In this document: positions 9,230 to 16,928 of the stretch, one piece after another
Layout: each line of letters opens with the position of its first letter
Position numbering within the stretch: position 1 is the stretch's first letter
Assembly: GCA_963717705.1 (NCBI GenBank)
Contig: CAVQWT010000005.1
Coordinates: forward strand, 1 to 64,000
DNA from: CAVQWT01 sp963717705
Lineage (GTDB): Bacteria; Pseudomonadota; Gammaproteobacteria; Burkholderiales; Casimicrobiaceae
Reading direction: 5' to 3'
DNA length: 64,000 nucleotides
Notes under the pieces: model-generated
Seen by the model: the letters and a program-made list of their open reading frames with translations, nothing else
The model's database searches: none
Told to the model about the DNA's origin: nothing
Position numbers and translations under genes: made by a program

Positions 9230-9299
9230 GGTCGACTTCGCGGACTCGATGCCGTCGCTTCGGCGACCGGACTGCCCGTTGCGACCGTGCGGAGTCGCG

Positions 9300-10823
9300 A
9301 TGGCTCTGCGCAGTCGCGCGCTCGCCGCGTCGGTCGCACTCGGCCTCGCCGCGTTCCCCGCCCATGCCGAGACCTGGCGTTTCGTGCCGTCGATCGCGCT
9401 GACCGAGACCTGGTCCGACAACATCAACCTCGCCGTCAAGGACCTCGCAACCAGCGACCTCGTGACCGAGATCACGCCGACGCTGACCTTCAGCGGCCGC
9501 GGCAGCCGCTCGTTCGTCGAGGGCACGGTCTCGGTGCCGGTATTGTTCTATCTGCGCACCGGCTCGTACAACGACGATTTCTTCCCGCTCGCCAATGTCC
9601 GCGGCCAGGTCGAGGCGATCGAGAAGCTGCTCTACGTCGAGGGCCTGGTGTCGGTGACGCAGCCGGTGCTGACCCCTTTCGGCTCCCAGCCGATCGACCT
9701 GACCAACGCGACGCAGAACCGGTACACCTCGTCGCTCTACCGGGTGAGCCCGTTCATCGCGCGCGAGAACCCCGGCGGCGTGCAGTACCTGCTGCGCAAC
9801 GACAGCAGCTGGGTCAACCTGAACGGCGCCCCGATCGGCACCAGCAACTCGTACACGTCGGAGTGGACCGGCAGGATCGACACGCCGGTGGCGCCGCTGG
9901 GCTGGCACGCCGACCTCGACCTGGTCAGCGTCAAGTTCACGAACCAGGACGCGCAGCGAACCAACATCGCGCGCGTCGGACCGCGCTACGCCTGGAACCC
10001 GGTGACGCGCCTGTCCGCGCACGTCGGCTACGAGGACAACCGCTATCCGCTCAGCGACTACGCGGGGGCCGTCTACGGCGTGGGCCTGGAATGGCAGCCG
10101 ACCGAGCGGACCAGGGTCGTCGCCAACTGGGAGCACCGGTTCTTCGGCTCGTCGTACCTGTTCACCTTCGACCACCGGACGCCGCTGTCGGTGTGGAGCG
10201 TCAACGCATCGCGGCTGATCTCCAGCTACCCGCAGCAGCTGGGCACGCTGGCGGCGGGCGGCAGCGTGCCGGTGCTGCTGGACCAGTTGTTCGCTTCGCG
10301 CGTGCCCGACCCGACGCAGCGCCAGCAGGCGGTGAACAGCTTCATCGACAGCCGCGCCCTGCCGTCGGAGCTGTCGAGCCCGGTCGACATCTACACCCAG
10401 CAGATCACGCTGAACCAGAACCTGAGCGCCACCATGGGCCTGCTCGGCTCGCGCAACAGCCTGTTCGTGACCGTGTACCGCTACCAGACGGAGCCGATCT
10501 CGGGCAGCGGACAGGTCCTGCCGCCGGTGTTCGGCTTCGACAACGACAACACGCAGCTCGGCGTGAGCGCCAACTGGTCGCACAACCTGACCCCGCTGAC
10601 GGTGCTGAACCTGGCCGCGTACGCGTACCGGACCGAGGGCAACGGGCCGCTGGGCCTGACGACCGACCAGGGCGCCGCCCGCCTCGCCATCACCACGCCT
10701 CTGTCGCCCAACACGTCGGTGTTCGCGGGCCTGCGCTACCAGAAGCTCAACTCGGACGTCCCGGGGATCTCCGACTACACCGAGTCCGCGGCCTTCGCCG
10801 GCATCTCCCACTTCTTCCGGTAG
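9300..10823 (+). CDS. Outer-membrane beta-barrel protein, PEP-CTERM/XrtA-system associated
   Basis: A 507-residue secreted protein with a signal peptide ending PAHA before ETWRFVPSIALTETWSDNIN. The rest is amphipathic beta-strand text with many aromatic girdle residues and a final aromatic residue (GISHFFR), fitting a large outer-membrane barrel. Its place between the BY-kinase and the ExeA-like ATPase matches the outer-membrane protein family conserved in exosortase-A exopolysaccharide loci. ATG 9300 is chosen over the upstream in-frame GTG because a GGAG box lies 6 bases ahead and the signal peptide starts there. It presumably serves as the exit pore or a scaffold; no enzymatic motif is seen. 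Confidence 0.85.
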   Translation: MALRSRALAASVALGLAAFPAHAETWRFVPSIALTETWSDNINLAVKDLATSDLVTEITPTLTFSGRGSRSFVEGTVSVPVLFYLRTGSYNDDFFPLANVRGQVEAIEKLLYVEGLVSVTQPVLTPFGSQPIDLTNATQNRYTSSLYRVSPFIARENPGGVQYLLRNDSSWVNLNGAPIGTSNSYTSEWTGRIDTPVAPLGWHADLDLVSVKFTNQDAQRTNIARVGPRYAWNPVTRLSAHVGYEDNRYPLSDYAGAVYGVGLEWQPTERTRVVANWEHRFFGSSYLFTFDHRTPLSVWSVNASRLISSYPQQLGTLAAGGSVPVLLDQLFASRVPDPTQRQQAVNSFIDSRALPSELSSPVDIYTQQITLNQNLSATMGLLGSRNSLFVTVYRYQTEPISGSGQVLPPVFGFDNDNTQLGVSANWSHNLTPLTVLNLAAYAYRTEGNGPLGLTTDQGAARLAITTPLSPNTSVFAGLRYQKLNSDVPGISDYTESAAFAGISHFFR

Positions 10824-10831
10824 CACCGGCC

Positions 10832-11905
10832 ATGTACAAAGCCTTTTTCGGGTTCACCGGCAAGCCCTTCCAGCTCAATCCGGATCCGTCGTTCTACTTC
10901 GCCAGCCGCGGCCACAAGCGCGCGTACGCCTACCTCGAGTACGGCCTGTACCAGAGCGAGGGATTCATCGTCATCACCGGCGAGATCGGCGCCGGCAAGA
11001 CGACGATCGTCCGCAACCTCGTCGAGCAGCTCGATCCGTCGAAGGTCGTCGCGGCGCAGATCGTCAGCACGCAGCTCGACGCGGACGACCTGCTGCGCGC
11101 GGTCGGCGTCGCCTTCGGGCTGCCGGTGCGATCGGTCAACAAGGCGGTGCTGCTGGCGTCGATCGAGGCGTACCTGTGCAAGCTCGCGACCGAGAAGAAG
11201 CGCGCGCTGCTGGTCGTCGACGAGGCGCAGAACCTGACGGCCCGCGCGATGGAAGAGCTGCGCATGCTGTCGAATTTCCAGTTCGGCGACCAAGCGCTGC
11301 TGCAGAGCTTCCTGGTCGGGCAGCCGGAACTGCGGCAGGTGATGCAGAAGCCCAGCCTCCAGCAGCTGCGCCAGCGCGTCATCGCGTCGTACCACCTGGG
11401 GCCGCTCGACAAGGCGGAAACGCAGGGCTACATCGAGCATCGGCTGCGCCACGTCGGCTGGAAGGGCGACCCGCTGTTCGACCCCGAGTGCTTCGACCTG
11501 ATCCACAAGCTGAGCGGCGGCATCCCGCGCCGGATCAATTCGCTGTGCAACCGCCTGCTGCTCGCGGCCTTCCTCGCCGAGAAGCACACGATCGACGTCG
11601 CCGACGTCGACACCGTCGCCGACGAGCTGCACGACGAGCTGGGTCCGCTGGCGCAGGAGGAAGCGGCGACCACTGGCGCGGTTGCGGTCCCCCGCAGCGG
11701 AATCCCGGCGGCCGGCGCGGCCATGGCCGAGGGAGTCCGCGGCAATCCCAAGCTCTGGCACGTCTATTTCGAGCAGGTCGAGGAACGCATCGACCGGCTG
11801 GAGCGCACCGTCGCCGTCGCGGTCGACCTTCTTTACCGGCTGCTGCACCCGGACCGGCCGCAGACGAATCCGACCAAGGCGCCCGAGGAGACTCCCGCGC
11901 CATGA
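10832..11905 (+). CDS. ExeA/GspA-like AAA ATPase of the XrtA exopolysaccharide locus
   Basis: A 357-residue ATPase starting MYKAFFGFTGKPFQLNPDPS, the usual opening of the general-secretion ExeA-like ATPases found in exosortase loci. Walker A is GEIGAGKTT (residues 50-58), Walker B is LLVVDEAQN (near 127), and the sensor/arginine region includes GGIPRRINSLCNR. The last 60 residues hold a coiled-coil-like segment (YFEQVEERIDRLERTV). The start codon follows the barrel-protein stop by 8 bases, and its TGA overlaps the ATG of the deacetylase by 4 bases. It may power assembly or regulate export; the family role is not well defined. Confidence 0.88.
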   Translation: MYKAFFGFTGKPFQLNPDPSFYFASRGHKRAYAYLEYGLYQSEGFIVITGEIGAGKTTIVRNLVEQLDPSKVVAAQIVSTQLDADDLLRAVGVAFGLPVRSVNKAVLLASIEAYLCKLATEKKRALLVVDEAQNLTARAMEELRMLSNFQFGDQALLQSFLVGQPELRQVMQKPSLQQLRQRVIASYHLGPLDKAETQGYIEHRLRHVGWKGDPLFDPECFDLIHKLSGGIPRRINSLCNRLLLAAFLAEKHTIDVADVDTVADELHDELGPLAQEEAATTGAVAVPRSGIPAAGAAMAEGVRGNPKLWHVYFEQVEERIDRLERTVAVAVDLLYRLLHPDRPQTNPTKAPEETPAP

Positions 11906-12795
11906 CCGGCATCGTCAACGCGCTGACGATCGACGTCGAGGATTATTTCCAGGTCTCGGCGTTTTCGGCGCACATCCCGCGCGACAGCTGGGACTCGCTG
12001 CCGTGCCGCGTCGAGGACAACGTCGACCGCATCCTGGAGCTCCTGGAGCGGCACGACGCGCACGCGACGTTCTTCACGCTCGGATGGATCGCCGAGCGCT
12101 TTCCCGGAATGATCCACCGCATCGTGGCGGGGGGGCACGAGCTCGCGAGCCACGGCTACGACCACGTCCGCGCCAGCGAGCAGGGGTACGGCCAGTTCCT
12201 CGCCGACATCCGCCTCGCCAAGGCGGTGCTCGAGGACATCGCCGCCCATGAGGTCAAGGGCTATCGCGCGCCCAGCTTCTCGATCGGCGTCAAGAACAAC
12301 TGGGCGTTCGACTGCCTGGTCGAGGCCGGCTACCGCTACAGCTCGAGCATCTACCCGATCCGCCACGATCACTACGGCGTGCCGGACTCGCCCCGGTTCC
12401 CGCATGAAGTGCGCCCGGGGCTGTTCGAGGTGCCGATCTCGACCGTCCGCGGGTTCAACTCCAACTGGCCGGCCGGTGGCGGCGGGTACTTCCGGCTGCT
12501 GCCCTACCCGGTGTCGAAGTGGTCGATCCGGCGGATCAACCGCAAGGATGCCCGGCCGGCGATGTTCTACTTCCACCCTTGGGAGGTCGACCCGGACCAG
12601 CCGCGCGTCAGCGGGCCCGGTCGCAAGGCGATGTTCCGGCACTACCTCAACCTGCCGCGGATGCACGCCCGGCTGTCGCGGCTGCTGGCCGATTTCCGCT
12701 GGGATCGCGTCGACCGGGCGTTCCCCGAGATTCTCGGTGCGGGCATCGTCGCGCCGGACCCCGCGCCGAGCGTGGCAGCAGAAGCCGCGGCCTGA
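11902..12795 (+). CDS. Polysaccharide deacetylase (NodB domain, XrtA-locus type)
   Basis: A 297-residue metal-dependent carbohydrate deacetylase. It opens with TIDVEDYFQVSAFS, carrying the first catalytic aspartates. It then has ATFFTLGWIAERFP, the metal histidines in HELASHGYDH, and the YRAPSFSI motif. MFYFHPWEVDPDQPR is the C-terminal motif of the family. No signal peptide is seen, usual for this group. It should remove N-acetyl groups from the growing or precursor glycan. It is the last gene of the operon, 4-base overlapped with the ATPase, and is followed by a fresh sigma-70 promoter, so the operon probably ends here. Confidence 0.9.
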   Translation: MTGIVNALTIDVEDYFQVSAFSAHIPRDSWDSLPCRVEDNVDRILELLERHDAHATFFTLGWIAERFPGMIHRIVAGGHELASHGYDHVRASEQGYGQFLADIRLAKAVLEDIAAHEVKGYRAPSFSIGVKNNWAFDCLVEAGYRYSSSIYPIRHDHYGVPDSPRFPHEVRPGLFEVPISTVRGFNSNWPAGGGGYFRLLPYPVSKWSIRRINRKDARPAMFYFHPWEVDPDQPRVSGPGRKAMFRHYLNLPRMHARLSRLLADFRWDRVDRAFPEILGAGIVAPDPAPSVAAEAAA

Positions 12796-12848
12796 CGCCG
12801 CAGCCCCCAACACGCGAGGCGGAGGCCGCCGTCCGATCCAATTCATCC

Positions 12849-12877
12849 TTGGATTCGGGTGATCCGTCGCCTATAAT
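12849..12877 (+). promoter_or_regulatory. Sigma-70 promoter, TTGGAT-N17-TATAAT
   Basis: TTGGAT at 12849-12854 and a perfect TATAAT at 12872-12877 with 17 bases between. It would start transcription near 12884, just inside a hairpin-forming inverted repeat (12877-12913), ahead of the 55-codon gene and then galE. Confidence 0.75.
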
Positions 12878-12936
12878 GACTTCACTGGCGAAACCGGTTC
12901 GAAAGTGATGTCATGCGTTTGACGGCGGGTTGACTG

Positions 12937-13104
12937 ATGGATAGCTTCTGGCTGCTCCTGGCTTTTTCGACCGGCGGCTGCGCCGGCTTCCTGCTCTTCG
13001 CCATGTTCCACGTTGCGCGCGACTCGACCAGCAAGCGCAAGGCCGGCGCCGACCCGGTGCTGCTTTCGCTCGAGTTCGAAGGCGAAACGCTGACGCGGTT
13101 CTAG
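12937..13104 (+). CDS. Small single-pass membrane protein (55 aa), unknown function
   Basis: A short reading frame of 55 codons. It starts MDSFWLLLAFSTGGCAGFLL, a single hydrophobic segment of about 22 residues with a GG-x-x-G pattern. A charged cytoplasmic-like stretch (HVARDSTSKRKAG) and the end LSLEFEGETLTRF follow. The shape recalls tiny DUF3789-like membrane proteins, but I cannot assign it. Support for its reality comes from the strong promoter about 60 bases upstream, a usable start, and the membrane-then-charged pattern. It stands alone between the deacetylase and galE. Confidence 0.5.
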   Translation: MDSFWLLLAFSTGGCAGFLLFAMFHVARDSTSKRKAGADPVLLSLEFEGETLTRF

Positions 13105-13256
13105 CGCCGCGCCCGGCTGCCCGCGCCGCCCGGCGCCGGCACGACTCCTGCTTTTGATCCCGTAGATCCGCGCCTTTCCGGGCGCGCCGGACTGGCTTTC
13201 CGCCAGGTCGGCGCTGCGCCGCTGTGCGCGCGGCCCGCATCGGGAGCGATTTCACC

Positions 13257-14270
13257 TTGGCAATACTGGTCACCGGCGGCGCCGGCTATATCGGGTCCCA
13301 CACCTGCGTCGAACTGCTCGAGCGCGGCGAGGAGGTCGTCGTCTTCGACAACCTATCCAACAGCCGTCTGGAAGCAGTGCGGCGGGTCGAGAAGATCACC
13401 GGCAAACGCATCCCCGTCATCGTCGGCGACGTGCGCGACCCGCAAGCGCTGGCGGAGGCTTTCGACGCGCATCCGATCGAGGCGGTCATCCATTTCGCCG
13501 GCCTCAAGGCGGTGGGGGAATCCACCGAACAGCCGCTGCGCTACTACGAGAACAACGTCACCGGGGCAGTGCGGCTGCTCATGGCAATGCGGAAAGCGGG
13601 GGTGCGCCGGCTGGTGTTCAGCAGCTCGGCCACCGTCTACGGCGATCCGGTCCGGCTCCCGCTGACCGAGGAGCACCCGCTGGGCGCGACCAACCCCTAC
13701 GGCCGCACCAAGCTCATGGCCGAAACCATGCTGCGTGACCTCGCGCAGAGCGAGCCCGACTGGTGCATCGCGGTGCTGCGGTACTTCAACCCCGTCGGCG
13801 CCCACGAAAGCGGCCTGATCGGCGAAGACCCCCTCGGCACCCCCAACAACCTGATGCCCTACCTCGCCCAAGTGGCGATCGGCCGGCGCCCGCTGCTGCG
13901 AATCTTCGGCGGCGATTACCCGACCCCCGACGGCACCGGCGTCCGCGACTATGTCCACGTCGTGGATCTCGCCGCGGGGCACGTGGCGGCGCTGGACCGG
14001 GTGCGGGAGCAGCCCGAACTCCTGACCGCGAACCTAGGGACCGGCTCCGGCCGGACCGTGCTGGAGATGGTCCGCAGCTTCGAGGCGGCTTCCGGCCGGC
14101 GGGTGGCCTTTCAGATCGTCGACCGCCGGCCCGGCGACGTCGCGTCCTGCTATGCCGACGCCTCGCTGGCCGCCCGCGTGCTGGGTTGGCGCTCCACCCG
14201 CGGCCCGCACGAAATGTGCGCCGACACCTGGCGCTGGCAGAGCCGGAATCCAGGCGGCTATCCGGAGTAG
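13257..14270 (+). CDS. galE: UDP-glucose 4-epimerase
   Basis: A 337-residue extended SDR that interconverts UDP-glucose and UDP-galactose. Nucleotide site: VTGGAGYIGSHTCVELL. Then DNLSNS, the catalytic Tyr148 and Lys152 in NPYGRTKLMAE, SSSATVYG, and PVGAHESGLIGEDP, all classic GalE text. The start is placed at TTG 13257, which gives the usual length and begins right at the Rossmann strand; a GGGAG box is 10 bases upstream. GTG 13224 would add 11 residues. It can supply UDP-Gal for the exopolysaccharide or lipopolysaccharide. Confidence 0.92.
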   Translation: MAILVTGGAGYIGSHTCVELLERGEEVVVFDNLSNSRLEAVRRVEKITGKRIPVIVGDVRDPQALAEAFDAHPIEAVIHFAGLKAVGESTEQPLRYYENNVTGAVRLLMAMRKAGVRRLVFSSSATVYGDPVRLPLTEEHPLGATNPYGRTKLMAETMLRDLAQSEPDWCIAVLRYFNPVGAHESGLIGEDPLGTPNNLMPYLAQVAIGRRPLLRIFGGDYPTPDGTGVRDYVHVVDLAAGHVAALDRVREQPELLTANLGTGSGRTVLEMVRSFEAASGRRVAFQIVDRRPGDVASCYADASLAARVLGWRSTRGPHEMCADTWRWQSRNPGGYPE

Positions 14271-14544
14271 CTCCCGGCCGCGCCCCCCCCTGTTTCCGCC
14301 TGCCCGCGGCCCCGTTGCGGCGCCCCGCGGCGGGCAGCCAGTGACGCGCCACGTCACCCCCACGCCGAGGCCAGGCGAACTCGTCCGCCCCGTGACAGCG
14401 AGGATGCGGCGCCCCCGCCAGGACGAGGTCGGGGCCGCGTGCCGCACCCTCGCAGGAAGTCTCTGGGTTCGGCCCGGTCGGGCGTTTCCGCCACCTACCG
14501 CTCGTCGCCCGGGAGGCGAAATCCGGATGCCGACGGCATGCCGT

Positions 14545-14574
14545 TTGCATAAATCGCAATGACAGATGCATAAT
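14545..14574 (+). promoter_or_regulatory. Probable sigma-70 promoter of the riboswitch transcript
   Basis: TTGCAT at 14545-14550 and CATAAT at 14569-14574, 18 bases apart, in a markedly AT-rich stretch. An inverted repeat, CAGATG (14563-14568) and CATCTG (14584-14589), straddles the -10 box and could be an operator. The stretch 14271-14540 between galE and this point holds no gene that I can support. Confidence 0.55.
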
Positions 14575-14621
14575 ATTCTATGACATCTGCATAAAGTGAT
14601 GTAGACTTCAGTCTGTAACAG

Positions 14622-14696
14622 GGCAAACCCAGCGCGAGCTGGGGACGCAAAGTCTCCGGTCTGAGGACGCGGTGTCCGACAGATAGCGGGATTGCC
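14622..14696 (+). ncRNA. c-di-GMP-I (GEMM-I) riboswitch aptamer
   Basis: The layout follows the Vibrio Vc2 aptamer very closely. P1 pairs GGCAA (14622-14626) with TTGCC (14692-14696), and GGCAAACC opens the core. P2 is a CCAGC/GCTGG helix capped by a GCGA (GNRA) tetraloop. The invariant junction GGACGCAAAG follows. P3 starts TCTCCGGTCT and closes into AGATAGCGGGATTGCC, which holds the tetraloop receptor and the ligand-side bases. The signal it binds should be cyclic di-GMP. The gene it leads starts at 14933, leaving 236 bases for an expression platform, in which I see no intrinsic terminator with a U-run. Confidence 0.93.
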
Positions 14697-14932
14697 AGAT
14701 TCGATGTCCGCGGCCGGTTCGCGGGACGCCCCAAGCCCCAGCGCCGTGCAAACGGTGCCAGGAAGCCGGGGTTCCCGGAGCAACAAGACCGCCAAGGTGG
14801 CCTCCTTCAGAGTCCCCCGTCGATCCTGCCAGTTCCCGATGCCCTCTCCGGAGTGGCGCGTCGGCTTCATCGAGCCGCCGCCGAGCTTTGCGTCCGATGT
14901 CCGGCGCCAACCCGATTCTTGCAGGAGGCCAG

Positions 14933-16588
14933 ATGGCCAGGTTTTTCAACAGCCTCACGATGATCGCCACGATGGTTGCCAGGCGTGGACTCGCCCGTAC
15001 GCTGGGCCTGCTCGCCACGCTCGCCATCGCGTCGCCCGCCTTCGCCGGCACCGTGCCGCTGGCCTGGGACCCCGTCACCAATCCGGCCCTGTTCGGCTAC
15101 ATGGTCTACTGGGGGCCCTCCGCCACCAGCATGACCAACAGGATCAACGTGGGCAACGTGACCAGCTACACGGTTCCCAACCTCACCGACGGCACCAGCT
15201 ACTACTTCGCGGTGACCGCGTACAACGGCCTGGGCACCGAAAGCGCGAAGTCGAACACGGTGATCAAGGCGGCGAGCTGGACGCCGCCGGCGCGGGTTGC
15301 GGAGTTCTCCGCGAGTTCCATCTCGGGCGCCGCGCCCCTGCCCATCGAATTCCGCAGCTACTACACCGGTTCGATCACGAGCTACGCGTGGACGTTCGGC
15401 GACGGTACGACGAGCGCCGAGCCGGTCCCCACCAAGACCTACGCGACGCCGGGCACCTACACGGTCGGCCTGACGGTCACCGGGCCGGGCGGCAGCGACG
15501 CGCAGACCCGGACCGGCCTGGTGACGGTGGTCGCCGCGCCGCCGACGACGATGACCCGCATCGCCCTGGCCGTCGACGCCCGCAGCGCGACCGGGACCGT
15601 GTCGAACCTGAACGGCATCCTGGAGCCGGGCGAATCGGTGCGGGTGGAGCCCACGTGGCGCAACAACACGACCGGCGCGGTCACCGTGTCCGCGACCGCG
15701 TCGGCATTCACCGGCCCGGCCGGCGCCACCTATTCGCTTCCCGACGCGGGCTCGTCCTTCGGCACGGTGAGCCCCAGCGCCGCCGCCAGCTGCAACGCCA
15801 CCACCGGCAATTGCTACCGCTTCACCGTCAGCAACCCGGCGACCCGACCCGCGGTCCACTGGCAGGCGAAGTTCACCGAGACGCTGTCCACCGGCGTGGC
15901 GGTGACGTCGTTCATGCACATCGGCCGCAGCTTCGCCGACGTGCCGGAAACCGACCTGATGTACCGTTTCGTCGAAACGATGGTGCACAACAACGTCACG
16001 ACGGGGTACGTCGACCGCACCTTCCGGCCGACGACGTCGTCGGTCCGCCTGGCCACCGCGATGTTCGTCGCGCGGGGCATGGTGGCCCCGGTGGGCGACG
16101 GAGCGATCCCGGCGAGCGGACTGGTCGGCTCGACGCCGTACAATTGCAGCGCCGGGGGTACCTCGCTGCTGCCAGACGTGCTGACAACCGACATCGGCTG
16201 CAAGCACGCCCATTACCTGCTGGCGAGGCGGGTCAATGTGAGCTTCCAGTGCACGACCGGGCGCCTTTGCCCGACCGCGGACACCACCCGGGCCGCGATG
16301 TCCGTGCTGGTCGCCGGGGCGCTCGCCACCGGCGGGGACGCCGGCGTGCCGTCTTCGGGCACGTTCAACGACTCGGGATCGCCGCGGAGCTACAACTGCG
16401 GTTCGGCCGGCGGGAGCCACTTCCCCGATGTCTACATCACCGACGCCTACTGCCGCCACGTGAACTACCTGTGGGCACGCGACGTGATCGGCGGGTACGC
16501 GGACGGGACCTTCAAGCCCGGCACCAACGTCACCCGCAGCCAGATGGCGAAGTTCATCGCCGAGGGCCTGTCGCTGTCGGTCTACTGA
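14933..16588 (+). CDS. Secreted FN3/PKD protein with C-terminal SLH-like repeats
   Basis: A 551-residue surface or extracellular protein. ATG 14933 follows AGGAGG by 4 bases. A signal peptide ends SPAFA (about residue 38). A fibronectin type III-like domain covers about 40-125 (YFAVTAYNGLGTESAKSN). A PKD domain covers about 128-205 (YAWTFGDGTT, then TPGTYTVGLTV). An unassigned beta domain follows to about 320. Three S-layer-homology-like repeats then come: FADVPETDLMYRFVETMVHN with GYVDRTFRPT, LLPDVLTTDIGCKHAHYLLA, and HFPDVYITDAYCRHVNYLWA with GGYADGTFKPG and TRSQMAKFI. The repeats contain paired cysteines. It is directly downstream of the c-di-GMP riboswitch, so it is likely part of the sessile programme, as an adhesin or matrix protein. 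I see no PEP-CTERM sorting tail. Confidence 0.8.
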   Translation: MARFFNSLTMIATMVARRGLARTLGLLATLAIASPAFAGTVPLAWDPVTNPALFGYMVYWGPSATSMTNRINVGNVTSYTVPNLTDGTSYYFAVTAYNGLGTESAKSNTVIKAASWTPPARVAEFSASSISGAAPLPIEFRSYYTGSITSYAWTFGDGTTSAEPVPTKTYATPGTYTVGLTVTGPGGSDAQTRTGLVTVVAAPPTTMTRIALAVDARSATGTVSNLNGILEPGESVRVEPTWRNNTTGAVTVSATASAFTGPAGATYSLPDAGSSFGTVSPSAAASCNATTGNCYRFTVSNPATRPAVHWQAKFTETLSTGVAVTSFMHIGRSFADVPETDLMYRFVETMVHNNVTTGYVDRTFRPTTSSVRLATAMFVARGMVAPVGDGAIPASGLVGSTPYNCSAGGTSLLPDVLTTDIGCKHAHYLLARRVNVSFQCTTGRLCPTADTTRAAMSVLVAGALATGGDAGVPSSGTFNDSGSPRSYNCGSAGGSHFPDVYITDAYCRHVNYLWARDVIGGYADGTFKPGTNVTRSQMAKFIAEGLSLSVY

Positions 16589-16807
16589 ACGGCGCCGGCA
16601 AGCACCTTCGTCTGCCGGCGGGCGCCGCGCATCCCGCGGGGGCCTGATGAGGTATCATGAGCCGGCCTGCGGGAGTCCGAGCGCGGCGCGTTGTTTTCGT
16701 TGGTCTGACTCGACGAGCGCAAGCTCGACGGAAGGTATGGTTATGACACCGCGAACGCGTTTGGAGACCACGTAGACCAAGCCGAGTTCGCACGTCCCGT
16801 GAATCCG

Positions 16808-16837
16808 AAAAAGTGCGGCTCGTCCGCACTTTTTTTT
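16808..16837 (+). terminator. Rho-independent terminator between the SLH gene and thrS
   Basis: A stem of about 10 pairs (AAAGTGCGG with CCGCACTTT) around the loop CTCGT, followed by eight T residues. It ends 91 bases before the thrS start, so it could end the SLH transcript, end a separate small RNA, or act as an attenuator in the thrS leader. Confidence 0.85.
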
Positions 16838-16928
16838 GGGGGGTCGATGACGACCTTCGCGTGATGAATCCCGCGCAATCGGCACCAGCGATTCGCGGGA
16901 ATCTCCGTCGATCCTCCGTGGAGACACC

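Noticed and set aside
14271..14562. Coding frames after galE
   Set aside because: Short, proline/arginine-rich and without start signals; likely non-coding.
14692..14930. Coding frame beginning inside the riboswitch
   Set aside because: It starts within the aptamer, has no ribosome site, and shifts out of frame with the real SLH gene, whose ATG 14933 has a strong ribosome site and signal peptide.
16660..16800. tRNA or tRNA-like operator upstream of thrS
   Set aside because: No acceptor, T-arm or anticodon arrangement can be folded; only isolated short hairpins are seen.
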